This document shows positions 1-7,128 of a stretch of 24,848 nt of DNA, piece by piece. Made by a program: the position numbers and the translations under genes. The stretch comes from DMER01 sp003451645 (GTDB taxonomy: Bacteria > Pseudomonadota > Alphaproteobacteria > Micropepsales > Micropepsaceae), in assembly GCA_031976175.1 (NCBI GenBank), contig DALYLR010000043.1, positions 1-24,848 on the forward strand, written 5' to 3'. Below the pieces are notes generated by a model that saw only the letters and a program-made list of their open reading frames with translations, had not been told where the DNA came from and searched no databases. Numbering within the stretch: position 1 is the stretch's first letter; every line of letters begins with the position of its first letter.

Positions 1-325
1 CCGCAGGTGTTTCAACTTCGTCTGAAGGAATGCTCGGCTTGATCCCGCTTGCCGAGGGACGCACAGCCGGGCGCGGCTTTGGTGCGGCAGGCCGCTCCAC
101 CACAGGCTTCTTCGGCTTTGGCGGGCGCACGCGCGGTGGAGGCGGGGGCCTCGGCCGTTCGTCGTACTCCGGTTCAAATTCGTCTGGCGGCAATCCGTCC
201 GGGTCCATCTGTGCCAGGAGCTGCGGCGCCGCCGCGGCAGCCGGTTGAGACGCCCATACCAACGCCAAGGCCATGACGGCACCCGTCAGGATTTTGAACA
301 TTCGGAATGGATCGGCGACTATCAT
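1..325 (-). CDS. Exported Pro-rich protein, N-terminal part only (possibly DUF2155 family)
   Basis: An open frame on the minus strand begins at ATG 325 and runs off the left edge with no stop, so only about 108 residues are visible. A second ATG at 301 gives a better signal peptide (MFKILTGAVMALALVW, then an Ala-rich stretch with a likely cut near AAA-APQ). A GAAAG-like ribosome site lies before 325, so the start is undecided. After the signal comes an acidic Pro segment (DPDGLPPDEFEPEYDE) and a Pro/Lys/Arg-rich linker, as in periplasmic proteins that reach away from the inner membrane. It starts 33 nt after the mlaD stop and is probably in the same operon. From memory, DUF2155 proteins sit beside NDUFA12 and mlaD in alphaproteobacteria, but the conserved domain would lie outside the window, so this family name is an inference. 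Confidence 0.6.
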   Translation of the reverse strand, partial: MIVADPFRMFKILTGAVMALALVWASQPAAAAAPQLLAQMDPDGLPPDEFEPEYDERPRPPPPPRVRPPKPKKPVVERPAAPKPRPAVRPSASGIKPSIPSDEVETPA

Positions 326-358
326 GAGCACGTCTTTCGATACTGGAACTCAGTGGGA

Positions 359-841
359 CTATGGCGCAGGCGCAGACGGCGTCGTTGGCGAGGGCGCGGG
401 GGTACTCGAACCACCCATAAAGGCCCGGCTGAGAAGACCGATAATGTCGATCGCCCCTTGGGTGCTGCCGAATTCGTTGCCAGGCTTGAGCATGACATCG
501 CTCCCACCCGGAGAGATTGAGAGATAAGACCCGCCGAGCAAGCTCTCACTCGTGATCTTGATCGACGAATCGTCTGGAATTTGGACTTGATCGCGGATCG
601 TCAGTTTCACCCGCGCACGATATTGATTGTCCAGCTCCTGCGCTGCCACGGTGCCGACCTTTATCCCTGACACCCTCACATCCGATCCCACCGAGATTCC
701 GTCGACGCGATCGAAGCGGGCGACCAGCTCATAGCCGCCACGATCCGCGCTGCCCGTTGTGGCGGCGGCATAATAGAAAAAGGCCGCGGCGATCACGATG
801 ACCGCAAGACCGATGAGCGTCTCTACCAGATTTCCCTGCAT
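359..841 (-). CDS. mlaD: MlaD-type MCE-domain lipid transport protein
   Basis: This 160-residue protein has one N-terminal membrane anchor (about residues 7-27, LIGLAVIVIAAAFFYYA) and a single MCE domain (about 37-115). Typical MCE wording is present: YELVARFDRVDGISVGSDVRVSGIKVG, interrupted later by LLGGSYLSISPGG. The C-terminus is a short Ser/Thr/Pro/Ala-rich tail. MlaD proteins form a hexameric ring in the periplasm on the MlaFE ABC transporter and carry phospholipids between the inner and outer membranes to keep outer-membrane asymmetry. Length and domain order are normal for the family. The transporter partners mlaE and mlaF are not in the window. The gene is 41 nt downstream of the NDUFA12-like gene and 33 nt upstream of the exported Pro-rich gene, so the three are probably co-transcribed. 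The ATG at 841 is the only good start. Confidence 0.9.
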   Translation of the reverse strand: MQGNLVETLIGLAVIVIAAAFFYYAAATTGSADRGGYELVARFDRVDGISVGSDVRVSGIKVGTVAAQELDNQYRARVKLTIRDQVQIPDDSSIKITSESLLGGSYLSISPGGSDVMLKPGNEFGSTQGAIDIIGLLSRAFMGGSSTPAPSPTTPSAPAP

Positions 842-882
842 TGCTGTCCGACTCCGCCGCCCCTAACTACCCCAGTCACTCT

Positions 883-1266
883 CTATTCTGGCCGCCACGC
901 CTCATAATCGCCTGTCGCATGGTGGCGCGTTCCGGGCCCCAACAGGCTCCCTGGCGGGCGATAAGCCATGGCCGTGCCAGTCCAATTCGGCTCATGCTCC
1001 CTTTCCCAAGGCTTCACCAATGGCGGCGCCACTGTTGGCGGTTCCGCAACGGTATAATGAAGCCAACCATGCCATTCTGGCGGAACTTTGGAGGCCTCAG
1101 CGATTCCTTTGTAGATCACCCAGCGGCGCTTGCCGCCGGTTGTCTGGTAATAGCGGTTGCCAAAGACATCCTCGCCGACCAGGTGGCCCCGGAACCAGCT
1201 GTTGAGATAGGTCCCCACAGTGGCGCCGTTCCACCAGGTGAACATGAGACTAAGCAATCGCAACAT
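883..1266 (-). CDS. NDUFA12-like NADH:ubiquinone oxidoreductase accessory subunit
   Basis: The protein carries the NDUFA12 (17.2 kDa, B17.2) hallmarks: FTWWNGATVGT near the N-terminus, then GEDVFGNRYYQ and RRWVIYKG, followed by VPPEWHGWLHYT and a Pro-rich tail ending in YEAW. NDUFA12 is a supernumerary complex I subunit shared by mitochondria and alphaproteobacteria; it lies on the matrix/cytoplasmic side where the peripheral arm meets the membrane arm. I chose the ATG at 1266 (127 residues, MLRLLSLMFTWW) because family members start a few residues before FTWWNG. An upstream ATG at 1299 would add 11 residues of unlike sequence. No clear ribosome site was found for either. The gene is the first of a probable three-gene unit with mlaD. 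Family assignment is firm; the start is less so. Confidence 0.88.
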   Translation of the reverse strand: MLRLLSLMFTWWNGATVGTYLNSWFRGHLVGEDVFGNRYYQTTGGKRRWVIYKGIAEASKVPPEWHGWLHYTVAEPPTVAPPLVKPWEREHEPNWTGTAMAYRPPGSLLGPGTRHHATGDYEAWRPE

Positions 1267-1368
1267 AGGAGGTCCGTCTACAGGCCATATGCGGCGCACC
1301 TATGCGACCGCAAATCGAGGCTGCTTATCGCATTGATCCGGGCATTCGGTAAAGCCGCTCAATGCCGC

Positions 1369-1443
1369 CTAGTGGTCCGAATCTGACATTTGCTTCCCAT
1401 TGATACAGCGACCAGAGCAAATGACAGATTCATAAGGACCACT
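1369..1443. repeat. Palindromic repeat A (imperfect hairpin)
   Basis: Left arm 1371-1394 and right arm 1416-1443 are inverted copies. AGTGGTCC (1371-1378) pairs with GGACCACT (1436-1443), AATCTG with CAGATT, and CATTTGCT (1387-1394) with AGCAAATG (1416-1423). The right arm carries an extra TTAT-like insertion (CATAA) not found in the left arm. There is no ORF in it. It is followed 15 nt later by a related hairpin, repeat B. Confidence 0.8.
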
Positions 1444-1458
1444 CGCAAACTATTGATC

Positions 1459-1538
1459 CTAGTGGAGCTTATGAATTTGACGTTCGCAACCGAGTTTGAT
1501 GTAAGGGGGCGTAGCGAATGACAAATTCGCTCCACTAG
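1459..1538. repeat. Palindromic repeat B (imperfect hairpin)
   Basis: CTAGTGGAGC (1459-1468) and GCTCCACTAG (1529-1538) form a perfect 10-bp outer stem. Further in, GAATTTGAC pairs with TGACAAATTC with one mismatch, and GTTCGC pairs with GCGAAT. Compared with repeat A, the outer and inner stems have changed on both sides so that pairing is kept. Here the TTAT insertion is in the left arm, so the insertion-bearing arms of A and B face each other. It ends 10 nt past the stop codon of the response regulator and could form a hairpin in that transcript's 3' end, though there is no T-run typical of a terminator. Confidence 0.8.
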
Positions 1539-1548
1539 CCGGAAAAGT

Positions 1549-2103
1549 CTATTCGACTTCCCACATCTCGGCGGGCTTGGGCACTGAAACCGCCGCCGCA
1601 ACAGGGATCGAGAGGGCGGACTTAGGCTGCGGCGCGCTAGCCGCACGGACAGCCGCATGCACAAAATGGCCATTTTGCTCAACCATCGGCCTGCGGTCAT
1701 TGAGCGCCCAGAGCATGCGGTTCAGCAGGGTTTGCGGCACAACAGGCTTCGTCAGGAACTGATTGGCGCCGTTGGTTAGCGCCGCACGCACCACATGGGG
1801 ATGGCTATGGGCGGTCAAAACGACGATCGGCGTCAGCGCCGAGGCAAAATTGCTCACCCGGCGAATCTCCCGGATGAGCATCAGCCCATCCATGGGCTGC
1901 ATTTCCCAATCGACGATATACAGATCGATCTGATGGGTTTTCGACAGCGCCATGGCTTCCGGCCCGCCATCGGCGACCACAACCGTCCCGACGCCCAGAG
2001 ATTGTAGGACACTGGCCAGCAGCTGCCTCATCCCGGCCGAATCGTCGACAACCATAACGGTCAGGCCTGCGAGGTCCCGCAATTGCATCTGCCGCTCCGC
2101 CAT
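1549..2103 (-). CDS. Stand-alone receiver-domain response regulator
   Basis: The 184-residue protein has one CheY-like receiver domain (about residues 14-135). The acidic pocket is D20-D21 (VVDDS), the phosphoacceptor is D65 (IVDWEM), the switch Thr is T97 (VLTAHS) and the conserved Lys is K119 (LTKPV). All key residues are present, so it should be phosphorylated. No DNA-binding or enzymatic domain follows; the last 45 or so residues are Ala/Pro/Val-rich and look disordered. Such single-domain regulators act through protein contacts, for example in chemotaxis, cell-cycle or stress phosphorelays. No histidine kinase is adjacent, so its partner is unknown. The start at 2103 is supported by GGGGAG about nine bases upstream. 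It is divergent from nrdJ across a 362-bp gap, which may hold regulatory sites for both genes. Confidence 0.88.
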   Translation of the reverse strand: MAERQMQLRDLAGLTVMVVDDSAGMRQLLASVLQSLGVGTVVVADGGPEAMALSKTHQIDLYIVDWEMQPMDGLMLIREIRRVSNFASALTPIVVLTAHSHPHVVRAALTNGANQFLTKPVVPQTLLNRMLWALNDRRPMVEQNGHFVHAAVRAASAPQPKSALSIPVAAAVSVPKPAEMWEVE

Positions 2104-2465
2104 TTGGCGATTCTCCCCAATTCACCCAATCACTTAAGCCGAAAACCTACACGCCAGGCCTTAACAATCGCCTGACGTGATTAACAACCTCAACGCGCAT
2201 CATGAATTTCAAGCAACCAAAAGTGTGTTTCCCTCGAGGCCGGAATCGGTCCCAAATATCTCCACAGGGATTTCAACAGATAGGCCTAAGTCCCTCACAC
2301 TCCTCCACAGTTTGCCCACAGCTCGACACAAGAAATTGTGGGTTAACCCTTCGTTAACACAAAATCTATTGCCTAGCGGGTGAGAATTGCCCCAATGGTT
2401 GGGTCAGTCGCGCCGGGGTCATCCCGTCGTAAAAGTGTCAGAACGTGCTTACAGGGGCGAACCAC
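2104..2465. other. Intergenic region between response regulator and nrdJ
   Basis: No gene is supported in this 362-bp gap between divergent genes. It contains the CtrA-type box at 2343-2358, a cluster of CCACA-core sites at 2258-2345, and the small hairpin CACAA-GAAA-TTGTG at about 2327-2340. I see no convincing sigma-70 promoter, no cobalamin riboswitch core and no NrdR box pair. The Shine-Dalgarno site for nrdJ (AGGGGC, 2453-2458) lies at its right end. Confidence 0.6.
2343..2358 (+). promoter_or_regulatory. Candidate CtrA-binding box upstream of nrdJ
   Basis: TTAACCCTTCGTTAAC matches the full CtrA consensus TTAA-N7-TTAAC, with half-sites at 2343-2346 and 2354-2358. CtrA is the essential cell-cycle response regulator of alphaproteobacteria. 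The box lies about 110 nt before the nrdJ ATG and about 240 nt before the divergent response regulator start. It could govern either gene; binding is inferred from sequence only. Confidence 0.55.
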
Positions 2466-5400
2466 ATGCGTATTGAGCGTCGATTTACTGAAGAAGGCCG
2501 GTCAGCTTATGCAACGATTGGGTTCCGGACCACGCAAAGCGAAATCCGTAATCCGGATGGCAGCCGGGTCTTTTTCCAGGAGAACATCGAAGTTCCAGCC
2601 GCTTGGAGCCAAGTCGCCTCGGATGTGTTGGCGCAAAAATACTTCCGCAAGGCGGGCGTTCCTTCCGCTTGCAAGCCCGTTGAAGAAGATGGAGTTCCGG
2701 CCTGGCTGTGGCGCCGGGAGCCTGCTGCGGGCGCCGTGACACAGGGCGAGACCAGTGCCCGGCAAGTCTTTGACCGCATGGCCGGTACTTGGACCTACTG
2801 GGGCTGGAAAGGCGGTTATTTCGACACCGAACGGGACGCCAGCGCCTTTTACGACGAGATGCGGTACATGCTCGCCGCGCAAATGGCGGCGCCAAACAGC
2901 CCGCAATGGTTCAACACTGGCCTCAATTGGGCCTATGGCATTAACGGTCCGGCGCAAGGCCACTTCTATTTTGACGAGCGCGAGAGAGCCGTCGTCCGCT
3001 CGCAATCTGCCTATGAGCGCCCGCAGCCGCACGCTTGCTTTATCCAAGGTGTCAGCGACGATCTGGTCAATGAAGGCGGGATCATGGACCTTTGGGTGCG
3101 CGAGGCGCGCCTCTTCAAATACGGTTCAGGAACGGGCTCCAACTTCTCACAGCTGCGCGGCGAGAATGAGCCACTCTCGGGCGGCGGCAAGTCCTCCGGG
3201 CTCATGTCCTTCCTAAAGATCGGTGACCGGGCCGCGGGCGCCATTAAGTCGGGCGGCACTACGCGCCGTGCGGCCAAAATGGTGGTCGTCGATGCCGACC
3301 ATCCCGATATCGAAGACTTCATCAATTGGAAGGTCGAAGAAGAACAAAAGGTCGCAAGCCTCGTGACCGGTTCGCGCGCCTTGCACCGTCACATGAATGC
3401 CATCATCACCGCTTGCCGCAATTGCAGCGCCGATGGCGATGCCTGTTTCGATCCAGCGCGCAATCCGGCCCTGAAGCGCGAGGTCCTCGCCGCGCGCAAG
3501 GCAGGCGTCCCTGATGGCTCTGTTCAGCGCGCGATCCAATGGGCGCGCCAAGGCTACACGGCCATCGATGTGCCCGTGTTTGATACCGATTGGGACGGTG
3601 AGGCCTATTTCTCCGTCTCGGGTCAAAACTCCAACAACACTGTGCGGGTGACGGATCACTTCCTGCAGGCGGTCGAGGCTAATGCGGATTGGCAACTCAT
3701 CCGCCGGACTGATGGCAAGGTGCACAAGACGATCAAAGCCCGGGCCTTGTGGGCGCAGATTTCGGAGGCCGCTTGGGCGTGCGCCGATCCTGGCATCCAG
3801 TTCCATACGACCATCAATGACTGGCACACCTGCCCGGCATCGGGCGACATCAAGGCCAGCAATCCGTGCTCGGAGTATATGTTCCTCGACAATACGGCTT
3901 GCAATCTCGCCTCGCTGAACCTGCTTGCCTTCCGCAAGGAAATGCCGGACGGCAGCAAAGCCTTTGACGTGGATGGGTATGAGCATGCCGTTCGTCTGTG
4001 GACGGTCGTGCTTGAGATCTCGGTCGCGATGGCGCAATTCCCGTCCGAATCGATCGCGCGGCTCTCCTATGAGTTCCGCACGCTGGGCCTGGGCTATGCC
4101 AATATCGGCGGCCTGCTAATGGCGTCTGGCATTGCCTATGACAGCGAGGAAGGCCGCCAAGTTGCTGCAGCCCTCGCCGCGCTCATGACCGGCGCGTCCT
4201 ACGCCACCTCTGCCGCGATGGCGCGCGAATTGGGTGCTTTCGCGGGCTATGCAATGAACGCGGAGCACATGCTTCGCGTTGTTCGCAATCACCGCCGCGC
4301 GGCCCTAGGCCACAAGGAAGGCTTTGAGGGTCTGCATGTAAACCCAGTTGCTCTGGCAGCGGACAAAATCACCGGCAACCGCTTTGATGGCTTGGTCGAG
4401 CGCGCGCGCAATTGCTGGGACGAGGCTTTGGCGCTCGGTAACCTCTTCGGCTATCGCAATGCGCAGTCGACAGTCATCGCACCAACTGGGACCATTGGTC
4501 TTGTGATGGATTGCGACACAACGGGCATTGAGCCTGACTTCGCGCTTGTCAAATTCAAGAAACTGGCCGGTGGCGGCTACTTCAAGATCATCAATCAATC
4601 GGTGCCAGAGGCGCTGCGCGTCTTGGGCTACAGCGCCCCGCAGATCGAAGCGATGATTTCCTATGCGGTTGGCCATGGCACGCTGATTGGCGCGCCAGGC
4701 GTCAATCACGAGTGGCTGAAGATCAAGGGCTTCACGGAGAGGGAGCTCACCAAGATCGAAAGCGCGCTCGCAACCGCCTTCGATATCCGTTTCGTCTTCA
4801 ACAAATGGACGCTGGGCGAGGACTTCTGCACCCAGACCTTGGGCCTGGATGCCCAACGCCTTGATGCGCCCGGCTTTGACCTCCTGAGCGAGATCGGCTT
4901 CACCAAGACCGAAATCGAACAAGCCAATCTCTATTGCTCCGGCGCCATGACACTTGAAGGCGCGCCTCACTTGCGGCCTGAGCATCTGCCGGTCTTTGAC
5001 TGCGCCAATCCGTGCGGCCGGCTGGGCAAGCGCGCGCTTTCGGTCGACAGCCATATCGAGATGCTGGCCGCTGTGCAGCCCTTCATCTCGGGCGCGATCT
5101 CCAAGACGATCAACATGCCCGCCGCATCCTCAGTTGAGGATTGCAGCAATGCCTATATGAAGTCGTGGAAGCTGGGCTTGAAGGCCAATGCTCTGTACCG
5201 GGATGGCTCCAAGCTCTCGCAACCTTTGGCCTCGAGCATCCTTGCCAGCGGCGCGGATGAGGAGGAAACCCTCGCCGATCAGATCAGCGATTTGCCGCAA
5301 GCAGCCCGCGCGGCGGTGATCGCTGAGCGTGTGGTGGAGCGCATTGTGGAGATCGCGCGCGGCCGGGAAAAAATGCCGACCCGGCGCAAAGGCTATACCC

Positions 5401-6182
5401 AAAAGGCAATTGTGGGCGGCCACAAGGTCTATCTGCGGACCGGCGAGTATGATGACGGCCGACTGGGCGAGATCTTCATCGACATGTACAAGGAAGGTGC
5501 AGCCTTCCGTGCCATGATGAATAATTTCGCCATCGCGGTTTCGCTTGGGCTGCAATATGGCGTGCCGCTGGAGGAGTATGTGGAGGCCTTCACCTTCACC
5601 CGCTTTGAACCGGCCGGCATGGTGCAAGGCAATGATTCGATCAAGAACGCCACCAGCGTCCTGGATTATGTGTTCCGCGAATTGGCGGTCAGCTATCTGG
5701 GCCGCAATGATCTGCGCCACACCAACCCGGCTGAGGGCGATCTGGGCGGCGGCGAAGACGAAGAGCGTGTCGTGGCGCGCCCCGATCCCGATCCGTCGCG
5801 CATTGTCTCAACGGGCTTCACGCGCGGCTTCTTGCCGGCAAGCCTGGTGGTGCTTGATGGCGGCCAGCGCCAAGCCCTTGCCGGGGCGCCGAATGGCGGC
5901 GTTACCGCTCTCCTCGACCTGGGGCAAGATGGTCTGGCCCGGCAGCTGGTCCCGGCCGCCAACCCTGTCGCGGAAGCCATGGGTCAGATCGAACGCCAAG
6001 TCGTTGCGGCGGCTGTTCGTACACAGAACCACGCTCAAGCCGACAAATTGCGCAAGGCCAGCGAAGCGCGGATCAAGGGCTATGAGGGTGATGCCTGCGG
6101 CACCTGCGGCAACTTCACCATGGTGCGCAATGGCACCTGTCTCAAATGCGATACGTGCGGCGGCACGAGCGGCTGCAGCTGA
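2466..6182 (+). CDS. nrdJ: Adenosylcobalamin-dependent (class II) ribonucleotide reductase
   Basis: This enzyme reduces ribonucleotides to deoxyribonucleotides for DNA synthesis, using B12 to make the thiyl radical and needing no oxygen. I place the start at ATG 2466, which has AGGGGC seven bases upstream; a GTG at 2445 overlaps that site and is unlikely. The product is 1238 residues, the long NrdJ form. The active-site motif is N466-P-C468-S-E470, with C468 the likely radical Cys. C191 (HACFIQG) and C479 (DNTAC) are the likely redox pair; the 11-residue C468-C479 spacing matches what I recall for Thermotoga NrdJ. PTGTIG and a late TSCPD-type segment (about 980-1085) follow. The C-terminus has CxxC pairs at 1211/1214 and 1225/1228 plus C1231 and C1237, a likely zinc-ribbon and redox tail. 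It is monocistronic, between a CtrA-type box and a strong terminator. Confidence 0.97.
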   Translation: MRIERRFTEEGRSAYATIGFRTTQSEIRNPDGSRVFFQENIEVPAAWSQVASDVLAQKYFRKAGVPSACKPVEEDGVPAWLWRREPAAGAVTQGETSARQVFDRMAGTWTYWGWKGGYFDTERDASAFYDEMRYMLAAQMAAPNSPQWFNTGLNWAYGINGPAQGHFYFDERERAVVRSQSAYERPQPHACFIQGVSDDLVNEGGIMDLWVREARLFKYGSGTGSNFSQLRGENEPLSGGGKSSGLMSFLKIGDRAAGAIKSGGTTRRAAKMVVVDADHPDIEDFINWKVEEEQKVASLVTGSRALHRHMNAIITACRNCSADGDACFDPARNPALKREVLAARKAGVPDGSVQRAIQWARQGYTAIDVPVFDTDWDGEAYFSVSGQNSNNTVRVTDHFLQAVEANADWQLIRRTDGKVHKTIKARALWAQISEAAWACADPGIQFHTTINDWHTCPASGDIKASNPCSEYMFLDNTACNLASLNLLAFRKEMPDGSKAFDVDGYEHAVRLWTVVLEISVAMAQFPSESIARLSYEFRTLGLGYANIGGLLMASGIAYDSEEGRQVAAALAALMTGASYATSAAMARELGAFAGYAMNAEHMLRVVRNHRRAALGHKEGFEGLHVNPVALAADKITGNRFDGLVERARNCWDEALALGNLFGYRNAQSTVIAPTGTIGLVMDCDTTGIEPDFALVKFKKLAGGGYFKIINQSVPEALRVLGYSAPQIEAMISYAVGHGTLIGAPGVNHEWLKIKGFTERELTKIESALATAFDIRFVFNKWTLGEDFCTQTLGLDAQRLDAPGFDLLSEIGFTKTEIEQANLYCSGAMTLEGAPHLRPEHLPVFDCANPCGRLGKRALSVDSHIEMLAAVQPFISGAISKTINMPAASSVEDCSNAYMKSWKLGLKANALYRDGSKLSQPLASSILASGADEEETLADQISDLPQAARAAVIAERVVERIVEIARGREKMPTRRKGYTQKAIVGGHKVYLRTGEYDDGRLGEIFIDMYKEGAAFRAMMNNFAIAVSLGLQYGVPLEEYVEAFTFTRFEPAGMVQGNDSIKNATSVLDYVFRELAVSYLGRNDLRHTNPAEGDLGGGEDEERVVARPDPDPSRIVSTGFTRGFLPASLVVLDGGQRQALAGAPNGGVTALLDLGQDGLARQLVPAANPVAEAMGQIERQVVAAAVRTQNHAQADKLRKASEARIKGYEGDACGTCGNFTMVRNGTCLKCDTCGGTSGCS

Positions 6183-6206
6183 CGTTTGCTTAAAGTAAGG
6201 CTATCG

Positions 6207-6237
6207 AGGCCGGGGATCATCAGACCCCGGCCTTTTT
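6207..6237 (+). terminator. Rho-independent terminator of nrdJ
   Basis: AGGCCGGGG (6207-6215) pairs perfectly with CCCCGGCCT (6225-6233) across a 9-nt loop and is followed by TTTTT (6233-6237). It begins 25 nt after the nrdJ stop. The minus-strand reading has no T-run, so it should stop nrdJ transcription only and not the convergent gene at 6267. Confidence 0.93.
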
Positions 6238-6266
6238 CATTTCACCGCCTGCGCATTCGAGCGGGC

Positions 6267-7127
6267 CTATATCCGCCGGGTCCAGGCCGCCCATGACAAG
6301 GCGGCCGCAGCCGTCAGACGAGGCAACGGCGGACCGGGTGTAAACGCATGGTGCGCCTGTGCGCGCAAAAGCGGGATGTGCTGGCGGGCCAGCACTGCGG
6401 GCAGAATCGCCGCCGCGGCGCCAGCTGGGATGGCCTGGCGGCGAGCCTTCAAAACCGCCTCCTCCGCACGTCCCAAGACCTGCGCGACAACGGGCGCAAT
6501 GCGTGCCTCATCGCCCGCAAAGACGTCTTCCGGTCCGATCCCTGCCCTCGCCAAAAGATCGAGCGGCAAATAGCAATGGCGCTGGCTGGCGTCCACCGGC
6601 AACGACCGCAGCACGCCCACCAGCGCAAAGGCGTTCCCCGCTGGTCCGGCGATCGCGTCTGCCATCGCCCCTGCCCCACATAGACGCGCCGACAATTTCA
6701 TGAGCGCGCCTGCGGTTGCCTGCGCATGGGCCTCCAAGGCATCGATCGTGGCGAACGGGCACTCGTTCAATTCCTCCGTGCGTGCATCGATCAGGCCCAG
6801 CAAAAGCTCCGTAGGCAGATGATAGGCCGGAATCAACGGCGCCAGAGCCTGCAGCGCTGGCACTTCGGCCTTGGCACCTGCGGCCGCGCGTTGCAGCTGC
6901 TCGCGCCACCAGGCGAGCCGCAAGTGTCCTGCCATCGGCTCCCGCACCAGGCCTTTGACGCGGGCGAGTTCCAGGTTGAAGGCATAGAGGATCATCAACC
7001 GCTTGCGCGCCTCGGCACTCGCAAAAAAAGCCGCCGCCATGCGGTCCGGATCGCCCGCGGCAACTGCGGCCTCAAAGGCTTCACCGCTGGGGTCTGACGA
7101 AGACACCGGGGGCTCGGGCAAGCTCAC
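6267..7127 (-). CDS. Squalene/phytoene synthase-family protein, NDUFAF6-like
   Basis: The 286-residue protein has the all-helical squalene/phytoene synthase fold signature: RLMILYAFNLELARVKGLV, then LRLAWWREQL, HAQATAGALM and a late GVLRSLP...RHCYLPLDLL block. Where true synthases carry the two Asp-rich DxxxD prenyl-diphosphate motifs, this protein has FNLELARV and LRSLPVDAS, so the metal-binding acids look lost. That pattern fits NDUFAF6, a complex I assembly factor, and its bacterial relatives, rather than a carotenoid or hopanoid enzyme. The start is GTG 7127, one base after the stop of the membrane-protein gene, indicating translational coupling. Its place downstream of yajC-secD matches a neighbourhood I remember for this family. 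The function as an assembly factor is an inference; the fold assignment is firm. Confidence 0.82.
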   Translation of the reverse strand: MSLPEPPVSSSDPSGEAFEAAVAAGDPDRMAAAFFASAEARKRLMILYAFNLELARVKGLVREPMAGHLRLAWWREQLQRAAAGAKAEVPALQALAPLIPAYHLPTELLLGLIDARTEELNECPFATIDALEAHAQATAGALMKLSARLCGAGAMADAIAGPAGNAFALVGVLRSLPVDASQRHCYLPLDLLARAGIGPEDVFAGDEARIAPVVAQVLGRAEEAVLKARRQAIPAGAAAAILPAVLARQHIPLLRAQAHHAFTPGPPLPRLTAAAALSWAAWTRRI

Positions 7128-7128
7128 G

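Noticed and set aside
1258..1275. AGGAGGT on the plus strand as a start signal for a small plus-strand gene
   Set aside because: It lies over the start of the NDUFA12-like gene on the other strand, and no convincing plus-strand coding region follows.
2258..2358. Replication origin, because DnaA-like and CtrA sites occur together
   Set aside because: Sites are weak and few, there is no clear A/T-rich unwinding region, and the usual origin neighbours (hemE, parAB, dnaA) are absent.
2104..2465. Cobalamin riboswitch before nrdJ
   Set aside because: The B12-box core (GCCACTG-like) and the expected set of paired stems are not present, and nrdJ itself is B12-dependent rather than the usual riboswitch-controlled B12-independent enzyme.
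3213..4037. Long minus-strand open frame inside nrdJ (274 codons)
   Set aside because: It lies wholly opposite nrdJ and shows no recognisable family; long antisense frames are common in high-GC genes.
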